Assembly (NCBI GenBank): GCA_030429495.1
Contig: JAUIFH010000008.1
Location: 124,001-188,000 of the forward strand
Source: Alphaproteobacteria bacterium
GTDB taxonomy: Bacteria; Pseudomonadota; Alphaproteobacteria; Rhodobacterales; Rhodobacteraceae
Length of the DNA stretch: 64,000 bases
Direction of reading: 5' to 3'
Shown here: one piece after another, positions 17,113 through 27,057 of the stretch
Layout: the number at the start of each line of letters is the position of its first letter
Numbering within the stretch: the stretch's first letter is position 1
Made by a program: the position numbers and the translations under genes
Notes under the pieces: model-generated
The model's input: only the letters and a program-made list of their open reading frames with translations
Told to the model about the DNA's origin: nothing
Databases searched by the model: none

Positions 17113-17628
17113 TTACTTGACCGGGCTCGGGGCGGCTTTCGCCGCGCCACCGACGGCATTCGCTGTGCCAAGCGTAAGCGGGTCTTCCTGCCTCTGCACG
17201 GACCCCTCGAAATGCGCACCGGATTCAATCGCGATGGTCTTGTGAATGATGTCGCCCTCGACCCGCGCGGTAGAGGTCAGCCGGACCTTCAGCCCGCGAA
17301 CGCGGCCGATCACCCGACCATTGACGACCACGTCGTCGGCAACGATCTCGCCCCGGATGGTGGCGGTTTCGCCGATCGTGAGGAGATGGGCGCGGATGTC
17401 GCCCTCGACCGTCCCCTCGACCTGGATATCGCCAGAGGTCTTGAGGTTGCCGGTGACCGTCAGGTCTGACGACAGAACCGATGCCGGCGGCTTGGCTTTC
17501 GGCGAGCTCGACGCATAGTCGAATGCGGGTTTCGCCGTTGCCGCCGCAGGTTCGCTTGCCGTCTTCGGCTGGTCGGTTTCCGAGCCCGATTTCGGACCGG
17601 GCTCGTTGATCCTGCTTTTAGAAAACAT
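17113..17628 (-). CDS. bacA: Bactofilin (polymer-forming cytoskeletal protein)
   Basis: A 171-residue protein with a disordered Ser/Ala/Pro/Lys N-terminus (about 1-50), then the bactofilin (DUF583) beta-helix core from LTVTGNLKTSGDIQVEGTV, with repeated G-x-I/V turns, and a disordered C-terminus. Bactofilins assemble into nucleotide-independent filaments on the membrane and organise wall enzymes. Its ATG lies 11 bases inside the 3' end of the M23 peptidase gene (AAGG eight bases before), so the pair is translationally coupled. Bactofilin and M23 endopeptidase pairs are common, and the enzyme is often the filament's client. Confidence 0.93.
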   Translation of the reverse strand: MFSKSRINEPGPKSGSETDQPKTASEPAAATAKPAFDYASSSPKAKPPASVLSSDLTVTGNLKTSGDIQVEGTVEGDIRAHLLTIGETATIRGEIVADDVVVNGRVIGRVRGLKVRLTSTARVEGDIIHKTIAIESGAHFEGSVQRQEDPLTLGTANAVGGAAKAAPSPVK

Positions 17629-18964
17629 TGTTGGCTGCCTTGATAAAGGTCATCGGATTGACTGCTGCACCATTCACGCGCACCTCGTAGTGAAGATGAG
17701 TGCCCGTCGAACGTCCAGTGTTCCCCATATCACCGATCCGATCCCCGCGCGAGACCTTTTGGCCGACTTCAACCCTGACTTTAGACATATGGCCGTAGCG
17801 CGTTTCGATACCGAAATCGTGGCGGATTTTCACAAGGTTGCCGTAGCCTGATTCCCATCCGGCATGAACGATGGTGCCGTCGGCCGTGGCATAGATCGGC
17901 GAGCCATGCGCGCCGGCAAGGTCAGTGCCCTCGTGCATCCGGCCCCAGCGCGGGCCGAACCCGGACGTGTAGCGGAACGAGGACTTGAGCGGCATCGCGA
18001 ATGGCGCCTTTTCGACCGCCATGCGATACGCGTTCATCCGGTCGAGACCTTCGAGAATTCGCTGCGCGCGCTCGGCGCCGTCATCATTGCCCGGAAGCGC
18101 CGAAGGAAGCAGGGGGCCGAGCGGGCCGCCCTGGCCGGAATAACCGCGGCGCACCTGGCTGATGAGGTTGTCCGGGTCGAGGCCAGCGGAGGTGAACATC
18201 TTGTCCAGAGGCGCCATCGAGATCGTCACCGCTTCTTCAAGCTGGGTGAAGATTTCGTTGTGACGCTCCTCCAGAAGGCGCATTTCGTAGGCGACCTCAT
18301 CTGCGTCTGCGGTAGCATCAAGCGCCTTGCGCTCCATCGCGTCGCGTTCGGCCGCAGTGCGGTCGAGCGCGGCAGCCACGAATTCAAGCGTGACGGCGGC
18401 GTCGTGACCCGCGGCGGCCCCGCCATCGGCGAGCTTCGGGCCCTCGGACACGGAGGCGGACAGGTCCGCCAGTTGGGTGCGCGCGTCGTCGCGTTCGGTC
18501 ATGGTCCGGCGAAGCGTGGCCTGAATGACGCCGATACCGGTTTCGAGTTCCTTGCGTCGCTCCTCGGAGGCGAGCAGCGCCGACTGCATCGAGGAGACCT
18601 GTTCAAGCGCGAGCGCGAACCGCTCCTGTGCTGCCACAGCTTCCTCGGCCCGCTTGTCGCGTTCCACCGACAGCGCGTCCAGCCGCGTTTCGTAGTTGGC
18701 CTGCTCGCGGCGGGCCTGTTCGCGGGCGCTGCCGGAACCGATCGAGTCCATCAGAAGGATCGCGGTCGCCACGATCGACCAGGCCATCACGAGCGCTGAG
18801 CCGCCAAGCGCCACCGCCTGGGTTACGGGCCGCAGCCGGACGAAGCGGGTTTCGGTGTCGGAGCGGAGGAACAGCCGCTGTTCCGGCAGACGGCGTTCGA
18901 TCGCTGTGTGAATACGGTGCATCAGACGTGCAGGCAAACTTGTCCCCGTTGCGTTTGTTTGCAT
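17618..18964 (-). CDS. Membrane-anchored M23 (LytM) peptidoglycan endopeptidase
   Basis: A protein of about 448 residues with one N-terminal transmembrane helix (VTQAVALGGSALVMAWSIVA), a long coiled coil rich in Glu/Arg/Ala, and a C-terminal M23 domain with the zinc signatures HEGTDLAG and HLHYEV. It cuts peptide cross-links in the periplasm. The start is uncertain: ATG 18964 and ATG 18922 (beginning MHRIHTAIERR, which looks more like relatives) both lack a good Shine-Dalgarno, and the frame reaches a TTG at 19015. It overlaps the bactofilin gene by 11 bases. Confidence 0.88.
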   Translation of the reverse strand: MQTNATGTSLPARLMHRIHTAIERRLPEQRLFLRSDTETRFVRLRPVTQAVALGGSALVMAWSIVATAILLMDSIGSGSAREQARREQANYETRLDALSVERDKRAEEAVAAQERFALALEQVSSMQSALLASEERRKELETGIGVIQATLRRTMTERDDARTQLADLSASVSEGPKLADGGAAAGHDAAVTLEFVAAALDRTAAERDAMERKALDATADADEVAYEMRLLEERHNEIFTQLEEAVTISMAPLDKMFTSAGLDPDNLISQVRRGYSGQGGPLGPLLPSALPGNDDGAERAQRILEGLDRMNAYRMAVEKAPFAMPLKSSFRYTSGFGPRWGRMHEGTDLAGAHGSPIYATADGTIVHAGWESGYGNLVKIRHDFGIETRYGHMSKVRVEVGQKVSRGDRIGDMGNTGRSTGTHLHYEVRVNGAAVNPMTFIKAANNVF

Positions 18965-19133
18965 TTGAAACGCGAGGCCTAATCCCCAATAGACCTTCGC
19001 TGTCGGGCTTAACAATCCCGTGCTGTGGTCGCAACAACTTTGACCGGCAGGCCGCGCCGGGGCGCCGGATCGGGCCCCGATCGGCAGAATCCCGCCGATC
19101 GGAAGCGTGATTTTGGTCGAGAAATCCGATGCT

Positions 19134-19976
19134 TCAGCGGAAGCCGGCGGTGCCCGGTGCGTTCTCGACCTCCTCGGCTAGCGGCCAGTAGAAGTCCGGC
19201 GGCAGGCCCGCCTCGGCGCGCTTCTCATCGTTGAATGGCGGCTTCAGAGTGCCATGGAAATACTTGCGGACAAGGCCGTGGAAGACCTCCTTGGGGTCGA
19301 CGCCGTCACGTCCGCAGAGCCAGTTGAACCATTTCACGCCGTAGGCGACATGGCCCACTTCCTCGGCATAGATCACCTTCAGGGCTGCCGTCGCCGCGGC
19401 CTCGCTGGCCTTCCCGAAGAGGTCGATCATTCCCGGTGTCACGTCGAGGCCGCGCGCCTCCAGAACCATCGGTACGACGGCCAGCCTGCCGAGCAGGTCG
19501 GTAGCGGTATCCTCGGCTGCGCGCCACATGAAGGCATGGGCGGGCAGGGCGCCATAGTGGCTGCCAAGCGCTTCCAGGCAGTCGCAGAGAAGGTTGAAAT
19601 GTTTGGATTCCTCGTCGGCGGCTTTCACCCAGTCGTCGTAGAAGCCAAGCGGCATTGCCACGTCGGTGAACCGCGCGATGATGTCCCAGTGCAGGTCGAC
19701 GGCATTGAGTTCGATATGCGCGAGCGAGTGCAGCAGGGCAATCCGTCCGGCGGGAGAGCCGGGCCGGCGACGCGGCACGTCGCGCGGGGGCAGCAGTTCC
19801 GGCCGGTCAGGGCGCGAAGGCCGAAGCGGCGGGTCCGCCCGCCCTATCGCCAAGGGCGCGCCGGCGGCACGTGCGGCGCGCCAATTGTCGGCGTGCTGGT
19901 GCGAAAGGGCCGTCTTCGCCCGGCCATCGGCGGTCGTCAGCACCTCTACCGCCATTTCCGCGAGCGTCTTGGTCAC
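19134..19976 (-). CDS. DUF455 ferritin-like protein
   Basis: A 280-residue protein of the DUF455 family. The ferritin-like metal-binding pattern shows as AHIELNAVDLHWD, a second helix with ADEESKHFNLL, and later EEVGHVAYG, that is Glu plus ExxH pairs on a four-helix bundle that would hold a di-iron centre. A physiological substrate is not known to me. The start is GTG 19976, whose GTGA overlaps the stop of the peroxiredoxin gene, so the two are cotranslated. This pairing hints at a role in oxidative or iron stress, which is inference. Confidence 0.85.
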   Translation of the reverse strand: MTKTLAEMAVEVLTTADGRAKTALSHQHADNWRAARAAGAPLAIGRADPPLRPSRPDRPELLPPRDVPRRRPGSPAGRIALLHSLAHIELNAVDLHWDIIARFTDVAMPLGFYDDWVKAADEESKHFNLLCDCLEALGSHYGALPAHAFMWRAAEDTATDLLGRLAVVPMVLEARGLDVTPGMIDLFGKASEAAATAALKVIYAEEVGHVAYGVKWFNWLCGRDGVDPKEVFHGLVRKYFHGTLKPPFNDEKRAEAGLPPDFYWPLAEEVENAPGTAGFR

Positions 19977-20437
19977 AGTGCGCGCGCCGCGTCGAGAACC
20001 TCGGCGGCGTGGCCGTTCACCTTCACCTTGCGCCAGACCCGCGCGATCCGTCCCGCCCCGTCGATGAGGAACGTGGTCCGCTCGATCCCCATGTAGGTGC
20101 GGCCGTACATCCGCTTCTCCTGCCAGGTGCCGTAGCGTTCGGCGGTGTCGCCTTCGGCATCGGAGACGAGGATGACGCCCAGCCCGTGCTTGGCGCAGAA
20201 CTTGTCATGGGCCTTGGCGCTGTCCTTCGATATCCCGACGACGACGGTTCCCGCCGCAGTGAACTCATCCTTCAGGCGGGTGAAATCCAGCGCCTCGGTC
20301 GTGCAGCCGGGCGTGTCGTCCTTCGGGTAGAAGTAAAGCACGACCTTTCGCGGCGCGAGCGCGCCAAGCGACAGGGTGCCGCCACCATCGCGCGGTAGGG
20401 TGAAATCGGGGGCCATGTCGTTGGGTTCTGGCATCAT
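19973..20437 (-). CDS. bcp: Thioredoxin-dependent peroxiredoxin, BCP/PrxQ type
   Basis: A 154-residue peroxiredoxin. The peroxidatic cysteine is C45 in DDTPGCTTEA. The resolving cysteine usual at position 50 in the Escherichia coli enzyme is Leu here, and a cysteine occurs instead at 81 (KFCAKHG), where PrxQ enzymes of the alpha-3 type have theirs. It reduces hydrogen peroxide and organic peroxides in the cytoplasm using thioredoxin. The next gene starts inside its stop codon. Confidence 0.93.
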   Translation of the reverse strand: MMPEPNDMAPDFTLPRDGGGTLSLGALAPRKVVLYFYPKDDTPGCTTEALDFTRLKDEFTAAGTVVVGISKDSAKAHDKFCAKHGLGVILVSDAEGDTAERYGTWQEKRMYGRTYMGIERTTFLIDGAGRIARVWRKVKVNGHAAEVLDAARAL

Positions 20438-20552
20438 GTCGTTCCTCCGCCGATCGCATCCACTTTGTGTTTTAATTCCGTTTCCGCAAAGATAAAGGGA
20501 GCATCGGCCGCGCCGTTACGGACTGCGGCGCTTCGGGGACAATGACGTTTGC

Positions 20553-23500
20553 ATGAGCCAGCGTGGCGATGAGACGATCCGGAAGCCGGGTGCCGTGCAT
20601 CCGGCGCACCGCGCCGGGCGTTGGTTCGTGGCGGCTACGGCAATTGTCGCTGTGGTCCTCCTTGTCGTCGGCCTCGGGCTTACGGGGCGCGTGATCCCGG
20701 CTCCGGGCTGGGTTGTGGAACGGATCGAGGCACGCGCGAACGCGGCACTGGCCGGAGAGGTGTCGGCGCGGATCGGCGGGCTTGAACTGACGGTCGATGA
20801 GCGGTTCGTGCCGCATGTCCGCATGAGCGACGTGGAACTTTTCTCCAAGTCCGGCACGCAATTGGCCCTGCTGCCCGATATCAGGACGACGCTGAAGGCG
20901 GCACCGGTCCTGAAAGGAAGGCTGGAGCCGCGATCGCTCAGGATAAAGGGCGCGCGGATCGCGCTTCGCCGACTTGAGGACGGCCGTTTCGATATCGCGG
21001 TCGGGGTTCCCGGCATGGCGGATGATGCGGCGGCAAATGTGCCCGCCGCGGCACTCAGCCCCTCGGACCTGCTGCAGGCGGTCGACGACGCATTCACGCT
21101 GCCCGTCCTGAAGGACATCGAACGGATCGAGATCGACCAGTTGAACTTCAGCCTCGACGATCAGCGTACGAAGCGGGTCTGGACCACAGTCGGCGGTTGG
21201 CTGACCCTGACGCAGACGGCCGACCTGATCGAGATCGAGATCGGCACCGAACTGGCGAATGCCGGACGCGCGCCCGCACGCGCCGAGGCCCGCTTCCGCT
21301 CGGTCAAGCGGTCGCCCGAGGCGTCGCTGGCGATCACGGTAAACGACGTTCCCTCGCGCGATCTTGCCGCGCAGTCGCCCGCGCTTACCTTCCTTGCGGC
21401 GCTCGACGCGCCGATTTCGGGTTCCGTCGAAACCGGGGTCGCGGCAGACGGACATTACGAGGGGATGTCGGCCGTGCTGGAGATTGGCGCCGGCGCGATC
21501 CGGCCCACCGCAGATATCAGGCCGGTGCGGTTCGATCATGTGCGGCTTGCGATGTCCTACGATCCGGACGCCGCGCGGCTGGATTTCTCCGATATCGCCG
21601 TCGAGAGCAGGGCGCTGCGTATCACTGCCGGTGCGACCGCGCTGCTGAAGGACTTCGACGGGGCCTGGCCCGAGACCCTGCTGGCGCAGGTGGCAATCCG
21701 GGACCTCAAGGCCGATCCCGAAGGCGTCTTTGCCGATCCGGTCACGTTTTCGCAAGGTGCGCTGGACTTCCGGCTGCGCCTCGATCCGTTCCGGCTCGAT
21801 ATCGGGCAGTTCGTCCTGGTCGACGGGCCGCAGCGGATTGCCGCCCGGGGCGAAGTCCGGGCGGAGCCGGACGGCTGGGACGTGGCCGTCGACGTTGCCG
21901 TGAACGAGATCACGTCAAGCCGTTTGCTGGCGCTTTGGCCGGTGGTGGCGGTGCCCCGCACACGGGAATGGCTTGAGGAGAATGTTGCAACGAGCGGGCT
22001 GTTCGACGTGACCTCTGCATTCCGGCTGCGCCCGGGTGGGGAACCGCATTTCTCGCTTGGCTGGGAATACCGTGATACCGAGGTGCGCGTCCTGAAGACG
22101 CTGCCGCCGATCCAGGACGGCGCCGGCTACGCGACGATCAATGACTACAGCTACACACTCGTCGTCGACCGCGGACATGTCGTGTCGCCCGTGGGCGGGG
22201 ACATCGATGTGGCCGGCAGCGTCATGGCGATTGCCGATCTGCGCATCGTTCCCGCTCCGGCGCGGTTCACGTTGCGCACGGACAGCACGATCACCGCGGC
22301 TTTGTCGCTTCTCGACCAGCCGCCGTTCGAGTTCCTTTCCAAATCCGGCAAGCCCGTCGATCTGGCCGAGGGGCGGGCGCAGGTGGAGGCGGTGCTCGAC
22401 CTTCGGCTGGCGCAGAAGATCGGTGTCGACGATGTCGGCTACAACGTGACGGGTGTCCTGCTGGATGTGCGATCCGACCGCATCGCGCCGGGCCGCGACC
22501 TGACCGCCGGCCGGCTGGACCTTGTCGCCACGCGCGAGGGTATCGAGATCTCCGGGCCAGCGACCTTTTCCGGCGTTCCGGTCGATGCGGTCTGGCGTCA
22601 GCGGTTCGGGCCGGAAGGGCGCGGCAAGAGCGAGGTCGAGGGCACCGTCGAACTGTCGCAACGTTTCTTGGACGCGTTCTCCATCGGTCTCCCCCCCGGA
22701 AGCCTGTCCGGCAGCGGGCGTGGCAGGATCGTGCTGCGGATCGAGGAGGGGCGGCCGGTAGAATTCCGCCTCGGGTCCGATCTGGCCGGGTTGGGTCTGT
22801 CGATCCCCGAGATCGGCTGGACGAAGCCGACAGGTTCGACCGGACGGCTGTCCGTTGCCGGACGTCTTGGCGAGCCTCCCGAGGTCGATCTGCTTGAGAT
22901 TGACGCGCCGGGCCTGTCGGTGTCGGGAACCGTCAAGCTTGCCCCGGACGGCGCGCTTGAGGCCGTGCGGCTGCCGGCAGCCCGTGCTGGCGACTGGTTT
23001 GACGGCAGCGTGGAGCTTCGTGGCCGCGGCAAGGGTCTTCCGGTTGCGGTCGTCGTCACCGGCGGCAGCGCCGATCTGCGGCGGGCAAACTTTGGTGCCG
23101 GGCGGCAGTCTTCCGCCGGCGCGCCGTTGTCGATCGCACTTGACCGGCTGCAAGTGTCGCGCACGATCGCGGTCGAGGGGTTCCGGGGCGATTTCACCAC
23201 CGGCGGCGGTTTGAGCGGCAGCTTTACCGGCCGGATCAATGGCGCCGCTCCGGTTACGGGGCAGGTCTCGCCACTCGGGTCGCGCTCCGGCTTCCGTATC
23301 CGGTCGGATGATGCGGGCGGCGCCCTTCGCGCGGCCGGCATTTTTACACGCGGCGTCGGCGGCGCGCTCGACCTCACGCTCAGTCCGCGGCAGGGGAGCG
23401 GCCAGTACGACGGAACGGTTACGATCAACGATATTCGCGTCGTCAACGCACCGGCGCTGGCTGCGCTTCTCGATGCCGTATCCGTCGTCGGACTGCTCAG

Positions 23501-23858
23501 CCAGCTGAACGGGCCGGGGATTCTCTTCGCGCGTGTCTCGGGCGAGTTCCGTCTGACTCCCGACGCCGTCGAAATCCGCCGAGGCTCCGCCGTCGGTCCG
23601 TCGCTCGGCATCTCGGCCGAGGGCGTCTACCAGACTTCGTCGGAACGCATCGACCTTCAGGGGACGATTTCGCCGGTCTACCTCCTCAACAGCATCGGAC
23701 AGGTCGTCTCGCGTGAGGGCGAGGGGCTGTTCGGTTTCAACTACCGTCTGTCCGGGCCAAGCGGTTCGCCGCGTGTTACGGTCAATCCGCTGTCGATCCT
23801 GACGCCCGGCATGTTCCGCGAAATCTTCCGATCCCGACCACCGAAACTGTCCCAATGA
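20553..23858 (+). CDS. YhdP/AsmA-like envelope protein
   Basis: A 1101-residue protein with one N-terminal membrane helix ([20 protein letters not shown]) followed by a very long beta-rich periplasmic region with DUF3971 and AsmA-like C-terminal character (repeats of the kind LxIxxGxxR). Large AsmA-clan proteins form grooved bridges that move phospholipid between inner and outer membranes; this is the family view, not shown here. It ends [17 protein letters not shown] and overlaps queA by four bases (ATGA). Confidence 0.85.
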   Translation: MSQRGDETIRKPGAVHPAHRAGRWFVAATAIVAVVLLVVGLGLTGRVIPAPGWVVERIEARANAALAGEVSARIGGLELTVDERFVPHVRMSDVELFSKSGTQLALLPDIRTTLKAAPVLKGRLEPRSLRIKGARIALRRLEDGRFDIAVGVPGMADDAAANVPAAALSPSDLLQAVDDAFTLPVLKDIERIEIDQLNFSLDDQRTKRVWTTVGGWLTLTQTADLIEIEIGTELANAGRAPARAEARFRSVKRSPEASLAITVNDVPSRDLAAQSPALTFLAALDAPISGSVETGVAADGHYEGMSAVLEIGAGAIRPTADIRPVRFDHVRLAMSYDPDAARLDFSDIAVESRALRITAGATALLKDFDGAWPETLLAQVAIRDLKADPEGVFADPVTFSQGALDFRLRLDPFRLDIGQFVLVDGPQRIAARGEVRAEPDGWDVAVDVAVNEITSSRLLALWPVVAVPRTREWLEENVATSGLFDVTSAFRLRPGGEPHFSLGWEYRDTEVRVLKTLPPIQDGAGYATINDYSYTLVVDRGHVVSPVGGDIDVAGSVMAIADLRIVPAPARFTLRTDSTITAALSLLDQPPFEFLSKSGKPVDLAEGRAQVEAVLDLRLAQKIGVDDVGYNVTGVLLDVRSDRIAPGRDLTAGRLDLVATREGIEISGPATFSGVPVDAVWRQRFGPEGRGKSEVEGTVELSQRFLDAFSIGLPPGSLSGSGRGRIVLRIEEGRPVEFRLGSDLAGLGLSIPEIGWTKPTGSTGRLSVAGRLGEPPEVDLLEIDAPGLSVSGTVKLAPDGALEAVRLPAARAGDWFDGSVELRGRGKGLPVAVVVTGGSADLRRANFGAGRQSSAGAPLSIALDRLQVSRTIAVEGFRGDFTTGGGLSGSFTGRINGAAPVTGQVSPLGSRSGFRIRSDDAGGALRAAGIFTRGVGGALDLTLSPRQGSGQYDGTVTINDIRVVNAPALAALLDAVSVVGLLSQLNGPGILFARVSGEFRLTPDAVEIRRGSAVGPSLGISAEGVYQTSSERIDLQGTISPVYLLNSIGQVVSREGEGLFGFNYRLSGPSGSPRVTVNPLSILTPGMFREIFRSRPPKLSQ

Positions 23859-24943
23859 AACTGTCCGATTTCGATTTCGACCTGCCCGAAGGGCTGATCG
23901 CCACGCGCCCCGTGCGCCCGCGCACCGCCGCGCGCCTCCTGGTGGCGGAGGGCAATGATATCCGCGATTTTCACGTGCGCGACCTCGTCGATCTTCTCGG
24001 CCCGGGCGACCGCCTTGTTCTGAACGACACGAAGGTGATCCCGGCGCGGCTTTCGGGCACGCGGCGGCGCGAGACCGGGCAGGGTACTGTCGAGGCGAAG
24101 ATCGAGGTGACATTGCTGGAACCACGTCCCGGCGGTCTTTGGGCGGCGCTCGCGAAACCCCTGCGCAAGCTGAAGGCGGGCGAGACGGTGCGCTTCTCCG
24201 ACCGGTTTGCCGCGCGGGCAGTGGCCGTCGCCGAGGGGCAGACATTGCTTGACTTCAATCTCGACGGTGCCGATTTCGACGCGGCTCTGGCAGAGGCGGG
24301 CACCATGCCTCTACCGCCCTATATCGCCGCGCTCCGCGTCCCGGACGACCGCGACCGCGAGGACTACCAGACTGTCTTTGCCCGCAACTCCGGCGCCGTC
24401 GCCGCGCCGACGGCATCGCTGCATTTCGACGAAGGGCTTCTCGCAGCCCTTGCCGCGAAGGGCGTCGCGTTTACGCATGTGACGCTTCACGTCGGCGCAG
24501 GCACATTTCTGCCCGTTAAGGTCGAGGATGTGACAACCCACCGGATGCATGCCGAATGGGGTGAAGTCACAGCGGCGGCAGCGGATGAAATCAACGCGAC
24601 CCGGGCCGCCGGCGGGCGGGTGATCCCGGTGGGCACGACCGCGCTCAGGCTGATCGAGAGCGCCGCCAACGAGGCGGGACAAATGCACTCCTGGCGCGGG
24701 CCCACGGACATCTTCATCTATCCCGGCTACAGGTTCCGTGTGACCGACGGGCTGATGACCAACTTTCATCTGCCGAAATCGACGCTGCTGATGCTCGTTT
24801 CCGCGCTGATGGGACACGATCGCATCCGCCGCATCTATGCCCACGCCGTGGGGGCGGAATACCGCTTCTTTTCCTACGGTGACGGCTCGCTTCTTCTGCC
24901 CGAACGGCGTAATCCAGCCGCGCTGAGTCGCAGCGGGACCTGA
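23855..24943 (+). CDS. queA: S-adenosylmethionine:tRNA ribosyltransferase-isomerase
   Basis: A 362-residue QueA of normal length. It begins [19 protein letters not shown] and contains [13 protein letters not shown] and FITNFH-type sequence near the C-terminus ([18 protein letters not shown]), all hallmarks of the family. It transfers the ribosyl part of SAM to 7-aminomethyl-7-deazaguanine in tRNA, giving epoxyqueuosine. The start overlaps the upstream gene's stop. No other queuosine gene is in the window. Confidence 0.97.
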   Translation: MKLSDFDFDLPEGLIATRPVRPRTAARLLVAEGNDIRDFHVRDLVDLLGPGDRLVLNDTKVIPARLSGTRRRETGQGTVEAKIEVTLLEPRPGGLWAALAKPLRKLKAGETVRFSDRFAARAVAVAEGQTLLDFNLDGADFDAALAEAGTMPLPPYIAALRVPDDRDREDYQTVFARNSGAVAAPTASLHFDEGLLAALAAKGVAFTHVTLHVGAGTFLPVKVEDVTTHRMHAEWGEVTAAAADEINATRAAGGRVIPVGTTALRLIESAANEAGQMHSWRGPTDIFIYPGYRFRVTDGLMTNFHLPKSTLLMLVSALMGHDRIRRIYAHAVGAEYRFFSYGDGSLLLPERRNPAALSRSGT

Positions 24944-24998
24944 CAACGCCGCTGCCCTTCAGCACACTCCCCTGGACCCGACACGAAAGACCCCTGCA

Positions 24999-26276
24999 AT
25001 GCTGACCGTACTGCGCAATTCCTGGCCCCTTCTCCTGGGCATGATGCTCCTGATGATCGGCAACGGGGTGCAGGGCACACTTCTCGGTATCCGGGGCGCG
25101 ATCGAAGGGTTTTCGACCACACAGATGTCGGTCGTCATGTCCGCCTATTTCCTTGGCTTCCTTTTCGGCAGCCGGATGACGCCGGGCATGATCCGGTCGG
25201 TCGGCCATGTGCGGGTCTTCGCCGCGCTCGGCTCTATGATTTCGGCGGTGCTGGTGGCCTATGCCGCGGCGCCCGACTGGATCGCGTGGTCGCTGATGCG
25301 GGTCCTGATCGGATTTTCCTTCTCCGGCGTCTACATCACCGCCGAAAGCTGGCTGAACAACGCGTCGACGAACGAGACGCGCGGCCAGGCCCTATCGCTC
25401 TACATGATCATGCAGATGCTCGGAATCATCTCGGCGCAGGCGCTGCTCAATACTGGCGATCCGTCGGGATACTTTCTGTTCGTGATCCCCTCGGTCCTCG
25501 TCTCCATCGCCTTCACGCCGATCCTCCTCACGGCGAGCCCGGCACCGGCCTTCGAACTGACCAAGCCGCTTAGTTTCCTGCGGCTTTTCCAGATTTCACC
25601 GCTGGGCTGTGTCGGCATCTTCCTGCTCGGCGGCGTGTTCTCGGCCCAGTTCGGCATGGCGTCGGTCTGGGGCTCGGCAGTCGGTCTCAGCGTTCGCGAC
25701 CTGTCGATCTTCGTTGCCGCGATCTATGTCGGCGGCCTTGTCCTGCAATATCCGATCGGATGGCTGTCCGACCGGATGGATCGCCGCAAACTGGTGCTCG
25801 CGCTGGCCGCCGGCGGGGCGATGGCGACGGCGATCCCCGTGCTGGTCGACGCCAACTTCTATCTGCTGGTTGCCGTCGGTGCGCTGATGGGCGGGGTTTC
25901 CAACCCGCTCTATTCCCTGCTGGTCGCCTACACCAACGACTTCATGGATGGCGCCGACATGCCGGCGGCGTCCGCCGGCCTGATCTTCATAAACGGCGTC
26001 GGAGCGATCGGCGGCCCGCTGATGACCGGCTGGATCATGGCCCAGATGGGACCGTCGGGCTTCTTCCTGTTCATTGCGGTCCTGTTCGCGGTGATGGCCG
26101 GCTATGCCGGCTGGCGGATGACGCGTCGCCCAGCACCCTCGGCGGACCAGACGGGTTCCTACACGCCGTTGGCACCGACAGGCGGCCTTGTCGCTGTCGA
26201 GGCGGCCGCGGAAATCGCCGCCGAGGCGCAGCACGCCGATGGTCAGGAAGCGCCCGCGCGCAACGCCACCGAATAG
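24999..26276 (+). CDS. Major facilitator superfamily transporter
   Basis: A 425-residue protein with about twelve hydrophobic segments. The loop GWLSDRMDRRKLVL between helices 8 and 9 is the MFS signature of the second half. The opening (LLLGMMLLMIGNGVQGTLLGIR) resembles the YcaD group of carriers. The C-terminus is a charged Ala/Glu tail. The substrate is unknown. It follows queA by 55 bases. Confidence 0.88.
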   Translation: MLTVLRNSWPLLLGMMLLMIGNGVQGTLLGIRGAIEGFSTTQMSVVMSAYFLGFLFGSRMTPGMIRSVGHVRVFAALGSMISAVLVAYAAAPDWIAWSLMRVLIGFSFSGVYITAESWLNNASTNETRGQALSLYMIMQMLGIISAQALLNTGDPSGYFLFVIPSVLVSIAFTPILLTASPAPAFELTKPLSFLRLFQISPLGCVGIFLLGGVFSAQFGMASVWGSAVGLSVRDLSIFVAAIYVGGLVLQYPIGWLSDRMDRRKLVLALAAGGAMATAIPVLVDANFYLLVAVGALMGGVSNPLYSLLVAYTNDFMDGADMPAASAGLIFINGVGAIGGPLMTGWIMAQMGPSGFFLFIAVLFAVMAGYAGWRMTRRPAPSADQTGSYTPLAPTGGLVAVEAAAEIAAEAQHADGQEAPARNATE

Positions 26277-26377
26277 GTGGGGTCGGACGGGCCCGGCGCT
26301 GTACATCGTCGTTTGGCTGGAAATCCGGTCCGCTTCCTGTAACTCTGGGCGAAAGCGCGGAACCGGGGAGGTGAGCC

Positions 26378-26956
26378 ATGTCCGAACCTGAAGCGGTCGT
26401 TCATTTCTGGCTTGGCGAGGTCGGCCAGAAGGGCTGGTACGTCGCTGCCGACGAGGTGGACGAGGAAATCCGCCAGAGATTTGGTAAGGAATGGCACGCC
26501 GCCCATGCCGGCGAACGCGAATTCTGGCGCAACGGTCCGCGCGGGGCGCTGGCCTATCTGATCCTGACCGACCAGTTTCCACGCAACATGTTCCGCGGGC
26601 AGGCCGAGGCATTTGCCACGGACGCCCGCGCGCTTTCAGCGGCGAACGATGCGATCGCACACGGATTCGACCTGCTGATCCCCGAACCGCAGCGCGTGTT
26701 CTTCTACATGCCGTTCGAGCATTCCGAGGACATGGGTGATCAGGACCGCTCGGTAGACCTCGTTGATCGCAACATGCACGAGACGCGGGCCGGCTACCTG
26801 CTCCATGCCCGTGCCCACCGCGAGGTGATCCGCCGCTTCGGCCGGTTTCCGTTCCGAAACGTGGCGCTCGGGCGGAACTCGACGGCGGAGGAAACCGCGT
26901 TCCTAAATGACGGCGGATACGGCGCAATCGTGCGCGAGCTTGAAAAACAGGGCTGA
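26378..26956 (+). CDS. DUF924 family protein
   Basis: A 192-residue all-helical protein. The features LTDQFPRNMFRG, FFYMPFEHSEDM and GRFPFRN are the conserved blocks of DUF924, a cytoplasmic family with TPR-like helices and no settled function. The start is supported by GGGGAGG six bases upstream. Confidence 0.88.
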   Translation: MSEPEAVVHFWLGEVGQKGWYVAADEVDEEIRQRFGKEWHAAHAGEREFWRNGPRGALAYLILTDQFPRNMFRGQAEAFATDARALSAANDAIAHGFDLLIPEPQRVFFYMPFEHSEDMGDQDRSVDLVDRNMHETRAGYLLHARAHREVIRRFGRFPFRNVALGRNSTAEETAFLNDGGYGAIVRELEKQG

Positions 26957-27018
26957 GCGGAGCCATGCAGCCTGTGCAACGGGGTACGGCGCTGATCGCA
27001 TTGTGTTGCGAGAGGAAA

Positions 27019-27036
27019 TAGTTTAATACCAAACTA
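27019..27036. promoter_or_regulatory. AT-rich inverted repeat upstream of lpdA
   Basis: TAGTTT (27019-27024) and AAACTA (27031-27036) are perfect inverted arms with a 6-base spacer, followed by five T (27038-27042). It lies 22 bases before the lpdA ATG. It could be an operator (MarR-type operators have this look) or a weak terminator after the DUF924 gene. Confidence 0.4.
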
Positions 27037-27057
27037 CTTTTTCTGAGGGAGGATGAG

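Noticed and set aside
21915-24245. 776-codon frame on the minus strand
   Set aside because: Antisense to the YhdP-like gene and queA; Arg/Pro/Gly-rich shadow.
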